This document shows positions 8,211 to 16,562 of a stretch of 45,619 nucleotides of DNA, piece after piece. The position numbers were made by a program, and so were the translations under genes. Each line of letters starts with the position of its first letter. Position 1 is the first letter of the stretch. Below the pieces are notes generated by a model. The model did no database searches, was not told the DNA's origin, and saw only the letters and a list, made by a program, of their open reading frames with translations. This DNA is from Curtobacterium sp. MMLR14_010 (lineage in GTDB: Bacteria; Actinomycetota; Actinomycetes; Actinomycetales; Microbacteriaceae): positions 1 to 45,619 of the forward strand of contig NZ_MJGV01000024.1 in NCBI RefSeq assembly GCF_001865015.1, in the 5' to 3' direction.

Positions 8211-8531
8211 TCAGCAGCCGATCGAGGACAGCGTGACGTCGGTCACCTTGCCGCTCTCGATCATCGCCGTCTGCGTGCAGAGGTCGTTCGCGCGGACCGT
8301 CACCTTGCCCACGGCGATGCCCGCGAAGCGCAGGGTGTCACCGGGGAACGCCCGCTGCTGTGCGGCGGTGCGACCGTTCGGCACGAGGACCTCGACGCGG
8401 TACTGGTGCTCGGCCTCGTTCTGCGACACCGTGACGGTGATGCGGCCGGTGGAGTCCTGGGCGCCACACCCGGACAACGTCAGCGCCGCTGCGAGGCCGA
8501 CGACGAGCACGGTGGCGGAGCGACGGATCAC
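8211..8531 (-). CDS. small secreted lipoprotein of unknown function
   Basis: 106 residues. The N terminus is a lipoprotein signal peptide: MIRRS, a hydrophobic core, and a lipobox LSGC with the lipidated Cys at position 22. The mature part (about 85 residues) is rich in Val/Thr and looks beta-stranded, with Cys in NDLCTQT and at the C-terminal end, possibly a disulfide. No known family is recognised. The GTG start at 8531 lies six bases behind TAGGCT (8538-8543). It is divergent from the phosphatase gene by 107 bp. Confidence 0.75.
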   Translation of the reverse strand: MIRRSATVLVVGLAAALTLSGCGAQDSTGRITVTVSQNEAEHQYRVEVLVPNGRTAAQQRAFPGDTLRFAGIAVGKVTVRANDLCTQTAMIESGKVTDVTLSSIGC

Positions 8532-8638
8532 GCGACAAGCCTACGACGCCGACCCGTGGGGGTTGACCCGCCTACTGGGGGCAGGAGTCCTCTGATGGGG
8601 GGACAGGCGATGTCCGGTTGGCGCGCTAGCGTGGAGGC

Positions 8639-9841
8639 ATGACAGTCGGAACCGGGACGAGCGTGCAACCGACGTCCCGTCCGGACGCCGTGAAGCGAGC
8701 TGCGCTCCTCGCGGCCCTCGACGTCGTGCACGGCGGGCCCGAGGAACGCTTCGAACGGATCACCCGCATCGCGCGGGAGGCCTTCGGCGTCTCGGGCTCC
8801 TTCCTCAACCTCGCGGACGAGGACCACCTCGTCATCAAGTCGCAGCAGAGCGACGAGGTCTTCGCCGGCCCCATCCCGCTGCAGGACACCTTCTGCGGTC
8901 GGACCATCGCCGAACCGGGCGCCGTGCTGGTGCCCGACGCCCTGGTCGACGACCGCTTCCGCGACCTCCCGATGGTCACCGGCGACCCGAACGTGCGCTT
9001 CTACGCCGGCGTCCCGCTGCGGCTCGGCTCCGACGACGTCAAGGTCGGAACGCTGTGCCTCATCGACCAGCAGCCCCGGACGCTCACCCCCGACGACGTC
9101 GCCCTGCTCCGCGAGCTCGGCACCTGGGCGGAACGCGAGCTCGCCGCCGGCGCCGACGAGGACCGCCTGCGCTCCGTGCTCACCGGGCTCGAGCCGGACC
9201 CCGTCGACGTGCCCGGCTACCGCGTCGACGGCATGTCGGTCCCGCACGGCGTCGTCTCCGGCGACTTCCACGACTGGCACCGGTCCGGGGACGCCCTCGT
9301 CGTGACCGTGTCCGACGTGATGGGCAAGGGCATGTCGGCGGGACTCCTCGGTGCCGGCATCCGCGGCGCCGTCCTCGCCCGCGGCGACGAGCAGCCCGCC
9401 ATCGCCGTGGCAGCGCTCGAACGACAGGTCGCGCCCGAGCTCAGCCGTGCCGAGTCCTTCGCGACGTTCTTCCACGGACGCCTCGACACGGCGACCGGGC
9501 ACCTCGACTTCGTCGACGCCGGACACGGCCTCGTGCTGCAGCTGCACGCCGACGGCACCGAGACCATCCACCGGTCGCTCGACCTGCCGCTCGGGCTGCA
9601 CCCCGCAGGGCTGCCCCGGACCGCCGGGGCCCTGGTGCTCGAGCCGGGTGACACCCTCATCGTGGTCAGCGACGGCGCGCTCGAGCTGTGGGACTCCACG
9701 CTCGCGTCGCTCTCGCGTCTGGGCGGGCTGTACCGGAAGGCGACGGACACCGCGTCCTTCCTGGAGCGCATCCGCGCCCGCGCCCGCACCCACGACCCGG
9801 GCGACGACCTGACGGTCGTGGTCATCGCGCGCGAAGGCTGA
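8639..9841 (+). CDS. GAF-SpoIIE (PP2C-type) serine phosphatase
   Basis: A 400-residue cytoplasmic protein. Residues about 20-165 form a GAF sensor (AREAFGVSGSFLNLADED, FYAGVPLRLG, VGTLCLID). Residues about 190-398 form an RsbU/SpoIIE phosphatase with VVSGDFHDW, VSDVMGKGMSAGLL, FVDAGHG, IVVSDGALE and HDPGDDLTVVV; the metal-binding aspartates are all present. Such enzymes dephosphorylate an anti-sigma-factor antagonist (STAS protein) in partner switching. No STAS, kinase or sigma gene is next to it, so its partner must be elsewhere. TAGCGT at 8627-8632 precedes ATG 8639 by six bases. Confidence 0.9.
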   Translation: MTVGTGTSVQPTSRPDAVKRAALLAALDVVHGGPEERFERITRIAREAFGVSGSFLNLADEDHLVIKSQQSDEVFAGPIPLQDTFCGRTIAEPGAVLVPDALVDDRFRDLPMVTGDPNVRFYAGVPLRLGSDDVKVGTLCLIDQQPRTLTPDDVALLRELGTWAERELAAGADEDRLRSVLTGLEPDPVDVPGYRVDGMSVPHGVVSGDFHDWHRSGDALVVTVSDVMGKGMSAGLLGAGIRGAVLARGDEQPAIAVAALERQVAPELSRAESFATFFHGRLDTATGHLDFVDAGHGLVLQLHADGTETIHRSLDLPLGLHPAGLPRTAGALVLEPGDTLIVVSDGALELWDSTLASLSRLGGLYRKATDTASFLERIRARARTHDPGDDLTVVVIAREG

Positions 9842-9905
9842 CGCCGGGGCGTGCGGCCGGGCGGGGCTGTGGTGCGGCCGGACTGTGGTGCGGCGTCGAC
9901 CACTC

Positions 9906-9972
9906 CGTGCGAGGTTGATCCGACGCACGGAGTGCGCAAGCTCGCACCGGCTGGGACACCGCGCACGGTGCC
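9906..9972. repeat. intergenic mosaic repeat, family 3, copy B
   Basis: CGTGCGAGGTTG at 9906-9917 is identical to the motif at 5332. CAAGCTCGCACC (9937-9948) is shared with copy C, and CGCGCACGGTGC follows as in copy A. It begins about 65 bases after the phosphatase stop. Confidence 0.6.
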
Positions 9973-9995
9973 GCCGTCCTGTGGCCAGCCACCGT

Positions 9996-10040
9996 CGGAC
10001 TGGAGGCCGTGCTCACGACGTCCGCCGAGCCTCCAGTCCG
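9996..10040. terminator. hairpin downstream of the phosphatase gene
   Basis: An 11-base perfect stem: CGGACTGGAGG at 9996-10006 and CCTCCAGTCCG at 10030-10040, with a 23-base loop. There is no T-tract. It may end the phosphatase transcript. Confidence 0.4.
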
Positions 10041-10044
10041 CCCC

Positions 10045-10086
10045 GGTGCCGGTGCCGGTGCCGGTGCCGGTGCCGGTGCTGGTGCC
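10045..10086. repeat. GGTGCC hexanucleotide repeat
   Basis: Seven tandem hexamers; the sixth is GGTGCT. It is non-coding, and copy number may vary between strains by slippage. Confidence 0.8.
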
Positions 10087-10143
10087 GGTCCGCCACCGCG
10101 TCGCCGTGCCGAGGAGTCGGGCTCCGTCGCTGCGCGACGCCAA

Positions 10144-10227
10144 CCGTCCGCCGAGTGGTCGGGTCCTGTCGCTCCGCGACGCCCCCCGTCCGCCGAGTGG
10201 TCGGGTCCTGTCGCTCCGCGACGGCGA
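10144..10227. repeat. 42-bp tandem repeat, two copies
   Basis: Two units of 42 bases (10144-10185 and 10186-10227) begin CCGTCCGCCGAGTGGTCGGG and differ only at the end. A degenerate unit precedes them (about 10104-10143), and similar words in inverted form (CTCGGCGGACG, about 10288-10298) follow. Confidence 0.7.
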
Positions 10228-10386
10228 GCGGTCACGTTCTGTCGCGTGCGAGGGCGTGAGGCGACGGAATGTGGCCGCTCGGCGGACGTGAGCGGGGTGT
10301 CGTGACCGGTCGGCGGGGCGCCGGGGCTGCGGGTGCGTGCTGCATGTCGCCTCGGCGGGCTGGGCGCACACGGCGCCCGGTGCCGC

Positions 10387-10465
10387 GTTGCGCACCCGGT
10401 GCGAGGACGTGCGGGGGCACCGGGTGTGCAAGCTCGCACCGGGCGGGCGACTCCGCACGGTGCGG
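10387..10465. repeat. intergenic mosaic repeat, family 3, copy C
   Basis: Contains CCGGTGCGAGGACGTGCGGG, then GTGTGCAAGCTCGCACC (core 10429-10440) and CGCACGGTGCGG. The same string of motifs, reverse-complemented, makes up copy D at 20860. It ends about 45 bp before the purC stop. Confidence 0.6.
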
Positions 10466-10512
10466 CGGGGCGGCAGCGCGAGCCGCAGCGCGGGCCCACG
10501 CCGGCCCGAGCG

Positions 10513-11391
10513 TCAGGCGCCGAGGCGCTCGATGAGCTCGCGGTACCGGGCCGCCGTGCGCTCGACGATCTCGTCGGGGAGCACCGGCGGCGTGCCCTGG
10601 CGGTCCCAGTGCGCGCTGAGCCAGTCCCGCACGATCTGCTTGTCGAACGAGTCCGTGCGGTTGCCGGCGTCGTACGAGGAGGCGTCCCAGTAGCGGCTGG
10701 AGTCGCTCGTCAGGACCTCGTCCCCGATGCGGATCTGCCCGTGGGTGTCGTGCCCGAACTCGAACTTCGTGTCCGCGATGATGACCCCGCGCTGCAGGGC
10801 GATCGCAGCGGCTTCGGAGTACACGTGCAGCGAGAGGTCGCGGAGCGTCGCAGCGACCTCGGCACCGACGAGCTCCTCCGTGCGCTCGAACGAGATGTTC
10901 TCGTCGTGCTCGCCCTGCGGTGCCTTGTACGCCGGCGTGTAGATCGGCTCGGGGAGGCGGTCGCCGTCGGAGAGGCCAGCGGGGAGCGGCACGCCGCAGA
11001 CGCTGCCGGACTCCTGGTACTCCGCCCAGCCGCTGCCGGAGAGGTAGCCGCGCACGACGCACTCGACCGGGAACATCCGCAGCGGCATCACGTGCATGGC
11101 CCGGGATGCGACCGAGTCCGGCACCGGGGTCGTGGTGGACGAGGGGTGGTGCAGGTGGTTCGGGACGTCGCCGAGCTGGGTGAACCAGAAGCGGGACAGG
11201 CGTGTGAGGAGCTCGCCCTTGCCCGGGATCGGCGGCTCGAGGGCGAAGTCGTAGGCGCTGACGCGGTCCGACGCCACGAGGAGCAGCTCGGTGGCACCGG
11301 CGACGTTCGCGGTGGTGGCCGGGACGTAGAGCTCGCGGACCTTGCCGGACGAGACGTGCTTCCAGCCGTCGATCTGGGGTGCGGCGTTCAT
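10513..11391 (-). CDS. purC: phosphoribosylaminoimidazole-succinocarboxamide synthase
   Basis: A 292-residue SAICAR synthetase, joining aspartate to CAIR with ATP in de novo purine synthesis. Family marks are SSGKVRELY near the N terminus (the ATP loop), LLVASDRVSAYDFALE, IPGKGELLTRLSRFWF, MFPVECVVRGYLSGSGW, and IADTKFEFG. ATG 11391 overlaps the purD stop as ATGA, so the two are translationally coupled. The length is normal for the longer actinobacterial form. Confidence 0.95.
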   Translation of the reverse strand: MNAAPQIDGWKHVSSGKVRELYVPATTANVAGATELLLVASDRVSAYDFALEPPIPGKGELLTRLSRFWFTQLGDVPNHLHHPSSTTTPVPDSVASRAMHVMPLRMFPVECVVRGYLSGSGWAEYQESGSVCGVPLPAGLSDGDRLPEPIYTPAYKAPQGEHDENISFERTEELVGAEVAATLRDLSLHVYSEAAAIALQRGVIIADTKFEFGHDTHGQIRIGDEVLTSDSSRYWDASSYDAGNRTDSFDKQIVRDWLSAHWDRQGTPPVLPDEIVERTAARYRELIERLGA

Positions 11392-12656
11392 CGGGCGACC
11401 TTCGTGGCGATGTCGGTGCGGAACTGGGCGCCGGGCAGGGTGATGTCGTGCAGGCCGGCGTAGGCGCGGTCCCTGGCCTCGGTGAAGTCGGACCCGGTCG
11501 CGACCACGCTGAGGACACGGCCGCCCGTGGCGACGAGCTCGCCGTCGAGCACGCCGGTGGCGGCGTGCAGGACGGAGACGCCCGCGCGCGCGTTGGCGGC
11601 GTCGACACCGGTGATCGGTCGCCCGGTCTTCGGGTTCTCGGGGTAGCCCTCGCTCGCCAGGACGACGGTCACCGCGACCTCGTCGTGGAACGCTGGTGCG
11701 GGGGTCCCGCCGAGCTGACCGCCGGCTGCCGCGAGCAGGAGTGCGCTGAGCGGGGTGGCCAGGCGGGGGAGCACGACCTGGGTCTCCGGGTCGCCGAACC
11801 GGGCGTTGAACTCGATGACCCGCACGCCCTGCTCGGTCACGATCAGCCCGCAGTAGAGGAGCCCGACGAAGGGGGTGCCCTCGTGTTCGAGCTGGCGGAC
11901 GGTCGGCAGTGCGACCAAGTCGGTGACCTCGTCGACGAAGGCCTGCTCGGAGCCCCAGCGGTCGGCGAGCCAGGGGAGCGGGGAGTAGGCGCCCATCCCG
12001 CCGGTGTTCGGGCCCACGTCGCCGTCGCCGAGGCGCTTGTAGTCCTGCGCGGGGCTGAGCGCGCGGACGTCGTGGCCGTCGCTGAGGAAGAACAGGGAGA
12101 CCTCTTCGCCGTCGAGGAACTCCTCCACCACGACCGGGCCGTGCTGCAGCCAGTAGGTCGCGTGGTCCACGGCGGCCTGGCGGTCGTCGGTCACGAGCAC
12201 GCCCTTGCCCGCGGCGAGCCCGTCGGCCTTGACGACGTACGGCGCACCGAGCTCGTCGATGGCGGCGATCGCTTCGTCCAACGTGCCGGCGGAGAGCGGC
12301 CTGCCCGTGGGGACGGCGGCCTCGGCCATGATGCGCTTCGCGAAGGCCTTCGAGCCCTCGAGCGCAGCGGCGGCCTTGCTCGGGCCGAACACCGGGATGC
12401 CGCGGGTGCGCAGGGGGTCGGCGACGCCGGCGATCAGGGGGGCCTCCGGGCCGACGACGACGAGCTCGACACCGTTCTCGAGCGCGTACTCGGCGACGAG
12501 TGGACCGTTCGTGGGGTCGAGCGACACGGTCTCGACGTCGGCGGCGATGCCGGCGTTGCCGGGCGCGGCCGTGATGACGTGGCCGGCCTGCTCCGCCAGG
12601 AGCGCCGTGATGATCGCGTGCTCGCGGGCACCGGAACCGAGGACGAGGATTCGCAC
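11388..12656 (-). CDS. purD: phosphoribosylamine-glycine ligase (GAR synthetase)
   Basis: A 422-residue ATP-grasp enzyme that makes glycinamide ribonucleotide from phosphoribosylamine, glycine and ATP. The N-terminal MRILVLGSGAREHAI, the VVGPEAPLIAGV and VKADGLAAGKGV loops, and the metal/ATP segment RVIEFNARFGDPETQ are all present. The start is GTG 12656, six bases behind TAGGGT (12663-12668), so the purDC mRNA is probably leaderless. It is divergent from the SCP-like gene with only about 50 bp between them, so the two promoters nearly touch. Confidence 0.95.
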   Translation of the reverse strand: MRILVLGSGAREHAIITALLAEQAGHVITAAPGNAGIAADVETVSLDPTNGPLVAEYALENGVELVVVGPEAPLIAGVADPLRTRGIPVFGPSKAAAALEGSKAFAKRIMAEAAVPTGRPLSAGTLDEAIAAIDELGAPYVVKADGLAAGKGVLVTDDRQAAVDHATYWLQHGPVVVEEFLDGEEVSLFFLSDGHDVRALSPAQDYKRLGDGDVGPNTGGMGAYSPLPWLADRWGSEQAFVDEVTDLVALPTVRQLEHEGTPFVGLLYCGLIVTEQGVRVIEFNARFGDPETQVVLPRLATPLSALLLAAAGGQLGGTPAPAFHDEVAVTVVLASEGYPENPKTGRPITGVDAANARAGVSVLHAATGVLDGELVATGGRVLSVVATGSDFTEARDRAYAGLHDITLPGAQFRTDIATKVAR

Positions 12657-12713
12657 CCGATCACCCTACCGAGCCACGGCTGCCCGCTGGGGTGCACCGG
12701 CTAGCCTGTGGAG

Positions 12714-13091
12714 ATGGCCCGCAGGATGATCGACGACGCCGAGGGCGCAGCAGCACTGCGCGCCGTCGTCGACGGGGCCACGGACCGTCCGCTCGTCGCC
12801 ACGGCCGTGCGGTGGACGCTCCAGCGGCTCGCCGAGGACGTGCCGGGCAACAGCGTCGAGGTCCGCGTGCCGCCGTTCGCCGCCGTGCAGGCCGTGCCCG
12901 GGCCGCGGCACACGCGGGGGACCCCGCCGAACGTCATCGAGACGGACGCGGCGACGTGGATCGAGCTCGCGACCGGGACGCTCCGCTGGGACGACCCGAC
13001 CGCTGCCGTGCGCGTCAGCGCCTCGGGTTCCCGAGCGGACCTGGCGTCGTTCCTGCCCGTGCGGACGCAGGGACTCGGCCCCGCCGACTGA
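12714..13091 (+). CDS. sterol carrier-like (bacterial SCP) protein
   Basis: A 125-residue small protein with ALRAVVDGATDRPLVATAVRW, LAEDVPGNSVEVRVPPFAAVQ and TWIELATG, the pattern of the bacterial SCP-like family often found beside purine genes in actinobacteria. SCP folds bind hydrophobic ligands; no function can be assigned. A GTG at 12708 would add two residues, but TAGCCT (12702-12707) directly abuts it and lies six bases from ATG 12714, so the ATG is the better start. Confidence 0.75.
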   Translation: MARRMIDDAEGAAALRAVVDGATDRPLVATAVRWTLQRLAEDVPGNSVEVRVPPFAAVQAVPGPRHTRGTPPNVIETDAATWIELATGTLRWDDPTAAVRVSASGSRADLASFLPVRTQGLGPAD

Positions 13092-13376
13092 CGACCACGC
13101 TCCCGGTACCCGGGGGGATCGAATTAGGTAGTGCCTACCGATGTGGCAGTTCGTACCGCAGCCGTAGCGTAGAAGTCGCCGGGATTCGGACCCGACCCGA
13201 ACGGGTCCGAACCCGGCGACATCGCCCACGGTACGCGACAACCGTCGTTCCGTGTCAACCATCCGGCGTGGCGTGCTGCATTCCGCAACCCGATTGCGGA
13301 TTCTGTCGCGCCCGGACGTGGGCAGCGGACACCCGCGGACCGCCAGGCAACAGACGCCAGACGCCCAGCGTGCGCC
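13092..13376. other. 285-bp convergent gap with a hairpin
   Basis: Lies between the ends of the SCP-like gene and the LuxR-type gene. Besides the strong hairpin at 13175-13220 it holds a short dyad GGTAGTGCCTACC (13127-13139). There is no ORF with coding character. Confidence 0.5.
13175..13220. terminator. 19-bp-stem hairpin at convergent junction
   Basis: Arms GTCGCCGGG(A)TTCGGACCCG and CGGGTCCGAACCCGGCGAC pair with a single bulged A at 13184 and a seven-base loop (13195-13201). It probably ends transcripts of the SCP-like gene, the LuxR-type gene, or both. Confidence 0.65.
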
Positions 13377-15953
13377 TCAGACCAGGTCCGCGAGCTCCGA
13401 CCGCGCGTGCAGGTCCCACTTCGCGAAGATCCGCGACATGTGTGCGTCGATCGTCCGCACGGACAAGCCGAGCTGCTCCGCGATGGCCCGGTTCGACAGC
13501 CCCTCGGCGGCGAGCTCCGCGACCTCGTACTCCCGACGGGTCAGCGGCGGTCGCGAGCGCTTGGCCGTCACGTACATGCCCCGCGCGGCGAGTGCCCCCT
13601 GGGCGGCGATGGTCCTGGTGCCGTCCCCGGCCAGCACCGCGTCGGCGTACTCGCGCACGGCGGCCGCCATCGGCCCGTCGACGTGGTCGACCACGGCGCG
13701 GAGCCGCCCGATGGACGCGGCCGGGTCCCGTCCGTTCATGAGGTCGTTCGCGTACAGCAGGACCTCGCCGAACATCACGCTCGTCCAGGCGCCGTCGGCG
13801 GTGGCCCGCTCGATGACCTGCTGCGCGTGCTGCACGCCGGCGGGGTTGCCGAGCGCGGTCTCCGCCCAGGCGATCGAGATCGGGATCTGCTCGCCGGTGA
13901 TCCGCATGGCCCGCAGGGGGACGCTCCGTGCACGCTCGAGCGCGACGCCGGCCTCCTCGGCCCGACCGGCGGACGCGAGCGCCATGGCCAGCCGTGCCCA
14001 CGGGTACGCGCCGAACCCGCCGTGGTCGGCCACGGCGTAGCGCTCGCACGCCGCCGAGAACGCGGTGACGGCGTCGTCCCACCGGCGCTGCCCGATCGCC
14101 AGGTTGCCGACGCCGATGAGCTCGAGGGTGAAGTCGTACTTCAGGAACGGGCTGGACCGCTTGACCGAGATCTGCGTGATGAGGTCGTCGTAGTCGCCGC
14201 GCCAGACCTGCACCTGGTGCATGACGGACAGCAGCTCGCCGACGCTCCACGGGGCTTCCTCGACGTGGACGGTCGCGGTCGCGAGGGCCGCCCGCCCGAG
14301 GTCCATGGCGTCCTCGAGCCGTCCGCCCGTCGCCAGGGCCATCACGGCACACGGGGCGACACAGAGGAACGACATCGGCACGGTCGGGGCGTCGACGATG
14401 CCGGAGCGCTCGACCTCGGCGCGGACCCCGGTGAAGTCGCCGCCCCAGCCGAGGTGTGCCAGGCGCAGCAGGCGGAGACGCTCGACACCCTCCGGCCCGA
14501 CGAACGCGGTGGCGGTGTCGGTGAGGGCGACTGCGGCCTGGACGTCGTCGTCGTGGAACTGCCGGATGTTGGCCAGGGTCTCGCAGGCCTCGATCACCGC
14601 GGCGTCGGGGACCTCGTCGTGGCGGGTGCTGGCGATCTCCCACGCGGCTTCGGCGTCGGCACGGCCAGCCTCCCGCCCGCTGCTGTACCCGCGGGCCAGG
14701 GACCGCAGGCAGTGGGCGGCGACCTGCTGGGCGGCGCTGAGGTCGGCACGGAGCGCGGCCGAGCTCAGGGCGACGGCGCTCTCGTGCTCCTGCAGACGAC
14801 CGGCGACCTGCGCGGCGTCGAGCAGCTGCGGCACCGGCGGGAGCACCCCGCACTCGATCGCCCAGAGCGCAGCGCGGAGGCGAGCGGCGGGAACGGCACC
14901 GGCGGGGTGGTCGGTGCGGAAGGCGTTGGCGCGGGCGAAGAGCGTCGTCCGACGGGCCACGGGGACGAGCGACCGGACGACCTCGCCGACCAGGGGGTGC
15001 GACGGGCGCACGATCGGGGCACCGTCGGCGAGCGAGTCGATCCGCACGAGGCCGAGCGCGACGACCCGGTCGACGTCCCCACCGCCGACGAGCCCGAGCA
15101 GCCGGGACAGCGGGATCGGGTCGGCGAGCGCCACGATGTCGACGACGTCGCGGAGGTCCTCCGGCAGCGCACCGAGTTCCGTCCGGTACATGTCGGCGAG
15201 GCTGTTCGACGCGGTGATCCGCCCGCGCCAGTACCACCCCGAGGCGGTCTGGTCGAGGTCCCCGGAGGCCAGCGCCGCCCGCACGACCTCGCGCAGGTAC
15301 AGCGGGTTGCCCTCGGTCGCCCGGTGCACACGCTCCACGGACGCCGACTCGAGCGGGGCGCCGAGGGCGTTGCCGATGAGCGTCGCGGTGTCGTTGAGGT
15401 CGAGCGGACCGAGGTCGATCCGCTCGAGCAGGTCGTCCTGCCACAGGGAGCGCAGCGGCTCGGCGAGGGCGGTGAAGTCACGGCACGTCAGCACGAGCCG
15501 CGCGCCCTGGTTCCGGACGAGCCAGGCGACGTACCTGGCGGAGATGGCGTCGAGGTGGTCGGCGTCGTCGACCCGGAGCAGCAGGTCGCGGTCGACGACG
15601 TCGGCGGCCTCCCGGAGGCGCTGCTCGGCACCGGCCTGGTCGGCGAGCAGCTCGGCAGGCAGGTCGCCGAGCTGTTCGGACACGGCGCTGAACGGCATGG
15701 TCGAGCCGGCGGCCACGGCGGTGATCGGCACGACGAGTGTCCGGTCAGCGCTGTCCCGGCGGGCGACGCGGTCGGTCACGCGCGCCGCTGCGGTGCTCTT
15801 CCCGAGGCCGGGCGCCCCCACCAGGGCGACGCTCGTGCCGTGCTCGGCGACGACGGCGACGGCGCGGTCCTCTTCACGGCGCTGCACGACGGGCCAGGCG
15901 ATCCGTGCGGGCACGGCGCTGCGCCGGTGTTCCGGCAGCATCGGTCCGGCCAT
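13377..15953 (-). CDS. large AAA-ATPase LuxR-family regulator (LAL type)
   Basis: An 858-residue STAND-type regulator. Walker A is GAPGLGKS (46-53), Walker B is LLLRVDDADHLD (about 123-134), the central part (about 300-780) is helical repeat/TPR-like sequence, and the last 55 residues are a LuxR helix-turn-helix (LTRREYEVAELAAEGLSNRA from 804, then SVRTIDAHMSRIF). Such proteins are usually pathway activators that respond to a ligand and ATP. No biosynthetic cluster lies beside it, so its targets are unknown. The start is ATG 15953; a second ATG five codons in is possible. It is divergent from the small membrane protein at 16064. Confidence 0.9.
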   Translation of the reverse strand: MAGPMLPEHRRSAVPARIAWPVVQRREEDRAVAVVAEHGTSVALVGAPGLGKSTAAARVTDRVARRDSADRTLVVPITAVAAGSTMPFSAVSEQLGDLPAELLADQAGAEQRLREAADVVDRDLLLRVDDADHLDAISARYVAWLVRNQGARLVLTCRDFTALAEPLRSLWQDDLLERIDLGPLDLNDTATLIGNALGAPLESASVERVHRATEGNPLYLREVVRAALASGDLDQTASGWYWRGRITASNSLADMYRTELGALPEDLRDVVDIVALADPIPLSRLLGLVGGGDVDRVVALGLVRIDSLADGAPIVRPSHPLVGEVVRSLVPVARRTTLFARANAFRTDHPAGAVPAARLRAALWAIECGVLPPVPQLLDAAQVAGRLQEHESAVALSSAALRADLSAAQQVAAHCLRSLARGYSSGREAGRADAEAAWEIASTRHDEVPDAAVIEACETLANIRQFHDDDVQAAVALTDTATAFVGPEGVERLRLLRLAHLGWGGDFTGVRAEVERSGIVDAPTVPMSFLCVAPCAVMALATGGRLEDAMDLGRAALATATVHVEEAPWSVGELLSVMHQVQVWRGDYDDLITQISVKRSSPFLKYDFTLELIGVGNLAIGQRRWDDAVTAFSAACERYAVADHGGFGAYPWARLAMALASAGRAEEAGVALERARSVPLRAMRITGEQIPISIAWAETALGNPAGVQHAQQVIERATADGAWTSVMFGEVLLYANDLMNGRDPAASIGRLRAVVDHVDGPMAAAVREYADAVLAGDGTRTIAAQGALAARGMYVTAKRSRPPLTRREYEVAELAAEGLSNRAIAEQLGLSVRTIDAHMSRIFAKWDLHARSELADLV

Positions 15954-16063
15954 CCTGCGTCACCCCCCACCCGTCGGATACCAATCGGTACGGAACCATC
16001 ATCTCCCGGATCCGCGTCCGTCGTGCGGCCCCGGTACGTCCCAAGGTGGGGGACAATGGGGTC

Positions 16064-16459
16064 GTGAGCACCACCGACCACCCCGACGACGCTGCCGCGC
16101 CCGCACCCGACACTGCTTCCACCTCGGACGAGGTCACCATCCGGCGCGCGCCCAAGTTCGGGGTCTTCATCGTCGGTGGGGCCCTGCTCGGCTTCCTCGT
16201 CACCGTCATCGTGATCGCCGCGACGATGAACATCGACCGTGGTGACAAGACCGAGACGGTCGGCTTCAGCGGCCTGGTCGGCTACTTCGGCCTGTGGGGC
16301 GTCACCATCGGCATGGCCGTCGGTGCCGTCGTCGCCGTGGTCCTGGACCGCGTGCTCGCCCGCCGCGCAGCCCGCCTCACGGCGGAGCGCATCGCCGTCG
16401 ACCTGCCCCCCGAGACGGTCGAGGGCGAGATCGACGACCACGGCGACCAGGCGCGCTGA
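16064..16459 (+). CDS. small two-helix membrane protein of unknown function
   Basis: 131 residues: an acidic, Ala/Pro/Asp-rich N terminus, one helix at about 33-54 (FGVFIVGGALLGFLVTVIVI), a short loop with DRGDKTETVG, a second helix at about 72-95 (YFGLWGVTIGMAVGAVVAVV), and a charged C-terminal tail. I do not recognise a characterised family. GTG 16064 lies six bases behind GACAAT (16052-16057). It faces purF, with a 46-bp palindrome in between. Confidence 0.75.
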   Translation: MSTTDHPDDAAAPAPDTASTSDEVTIRRAPKFGVFIVGGALLGFLVTVIVIAATMNIDRGDKTETVGFSGLVGYFGLWGVTIGMAVGAVVAVVLDRVLARRAARLTAERIAVDLPPETVEGEIDDHGDQAR

Positions 16460-16490
16460 CCGCCACCGGTCACGACGTGGCCGGCCATGC

Positions 16491-16536
16491 ACGGACGGGA
16501 GGCACGGTGCCAGCTGGCACCGTGCCTCCCGTCCGT
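16491..16536. terminator. 46-bp perfect palindrome, family 1, copy 2
   Basis: Two 23-base arms are exact reverse complements centred on TGCCAGCTGGCA. The inner 40 bases are identical to the palindrome at 4640-4679. It lies between two convergent genes (small membrane protein and purF). Confidence 0.75.
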
Positions 16537-16562
16537 CGTCCTGGTCGCGACCAGGACCGCGC

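Larger units (their letters stand above)
9842..10512. other. 671-bp gene-free region packed with repeats
   Basis: No credible gene is seen on either strand between the convergent phosphatase and purC. It holds two family-3 elements (9906 and 10387), a hairpin (9996-10040), a GGTGCC hexamer run (10045-10086), and a 42-bp tandem duplication (10144-10227) with degenerate copies on both sides. It is the longest stretch in the window without a gene. Confidence 0.7.

Noticed and set aside
10144..10227. 42-bp repeats considered as a CRISPR remnant
   Set aside because: There are only two units directly joined, with no spacers between them, no cas genes and no leader. It is a simple tandem duplication.
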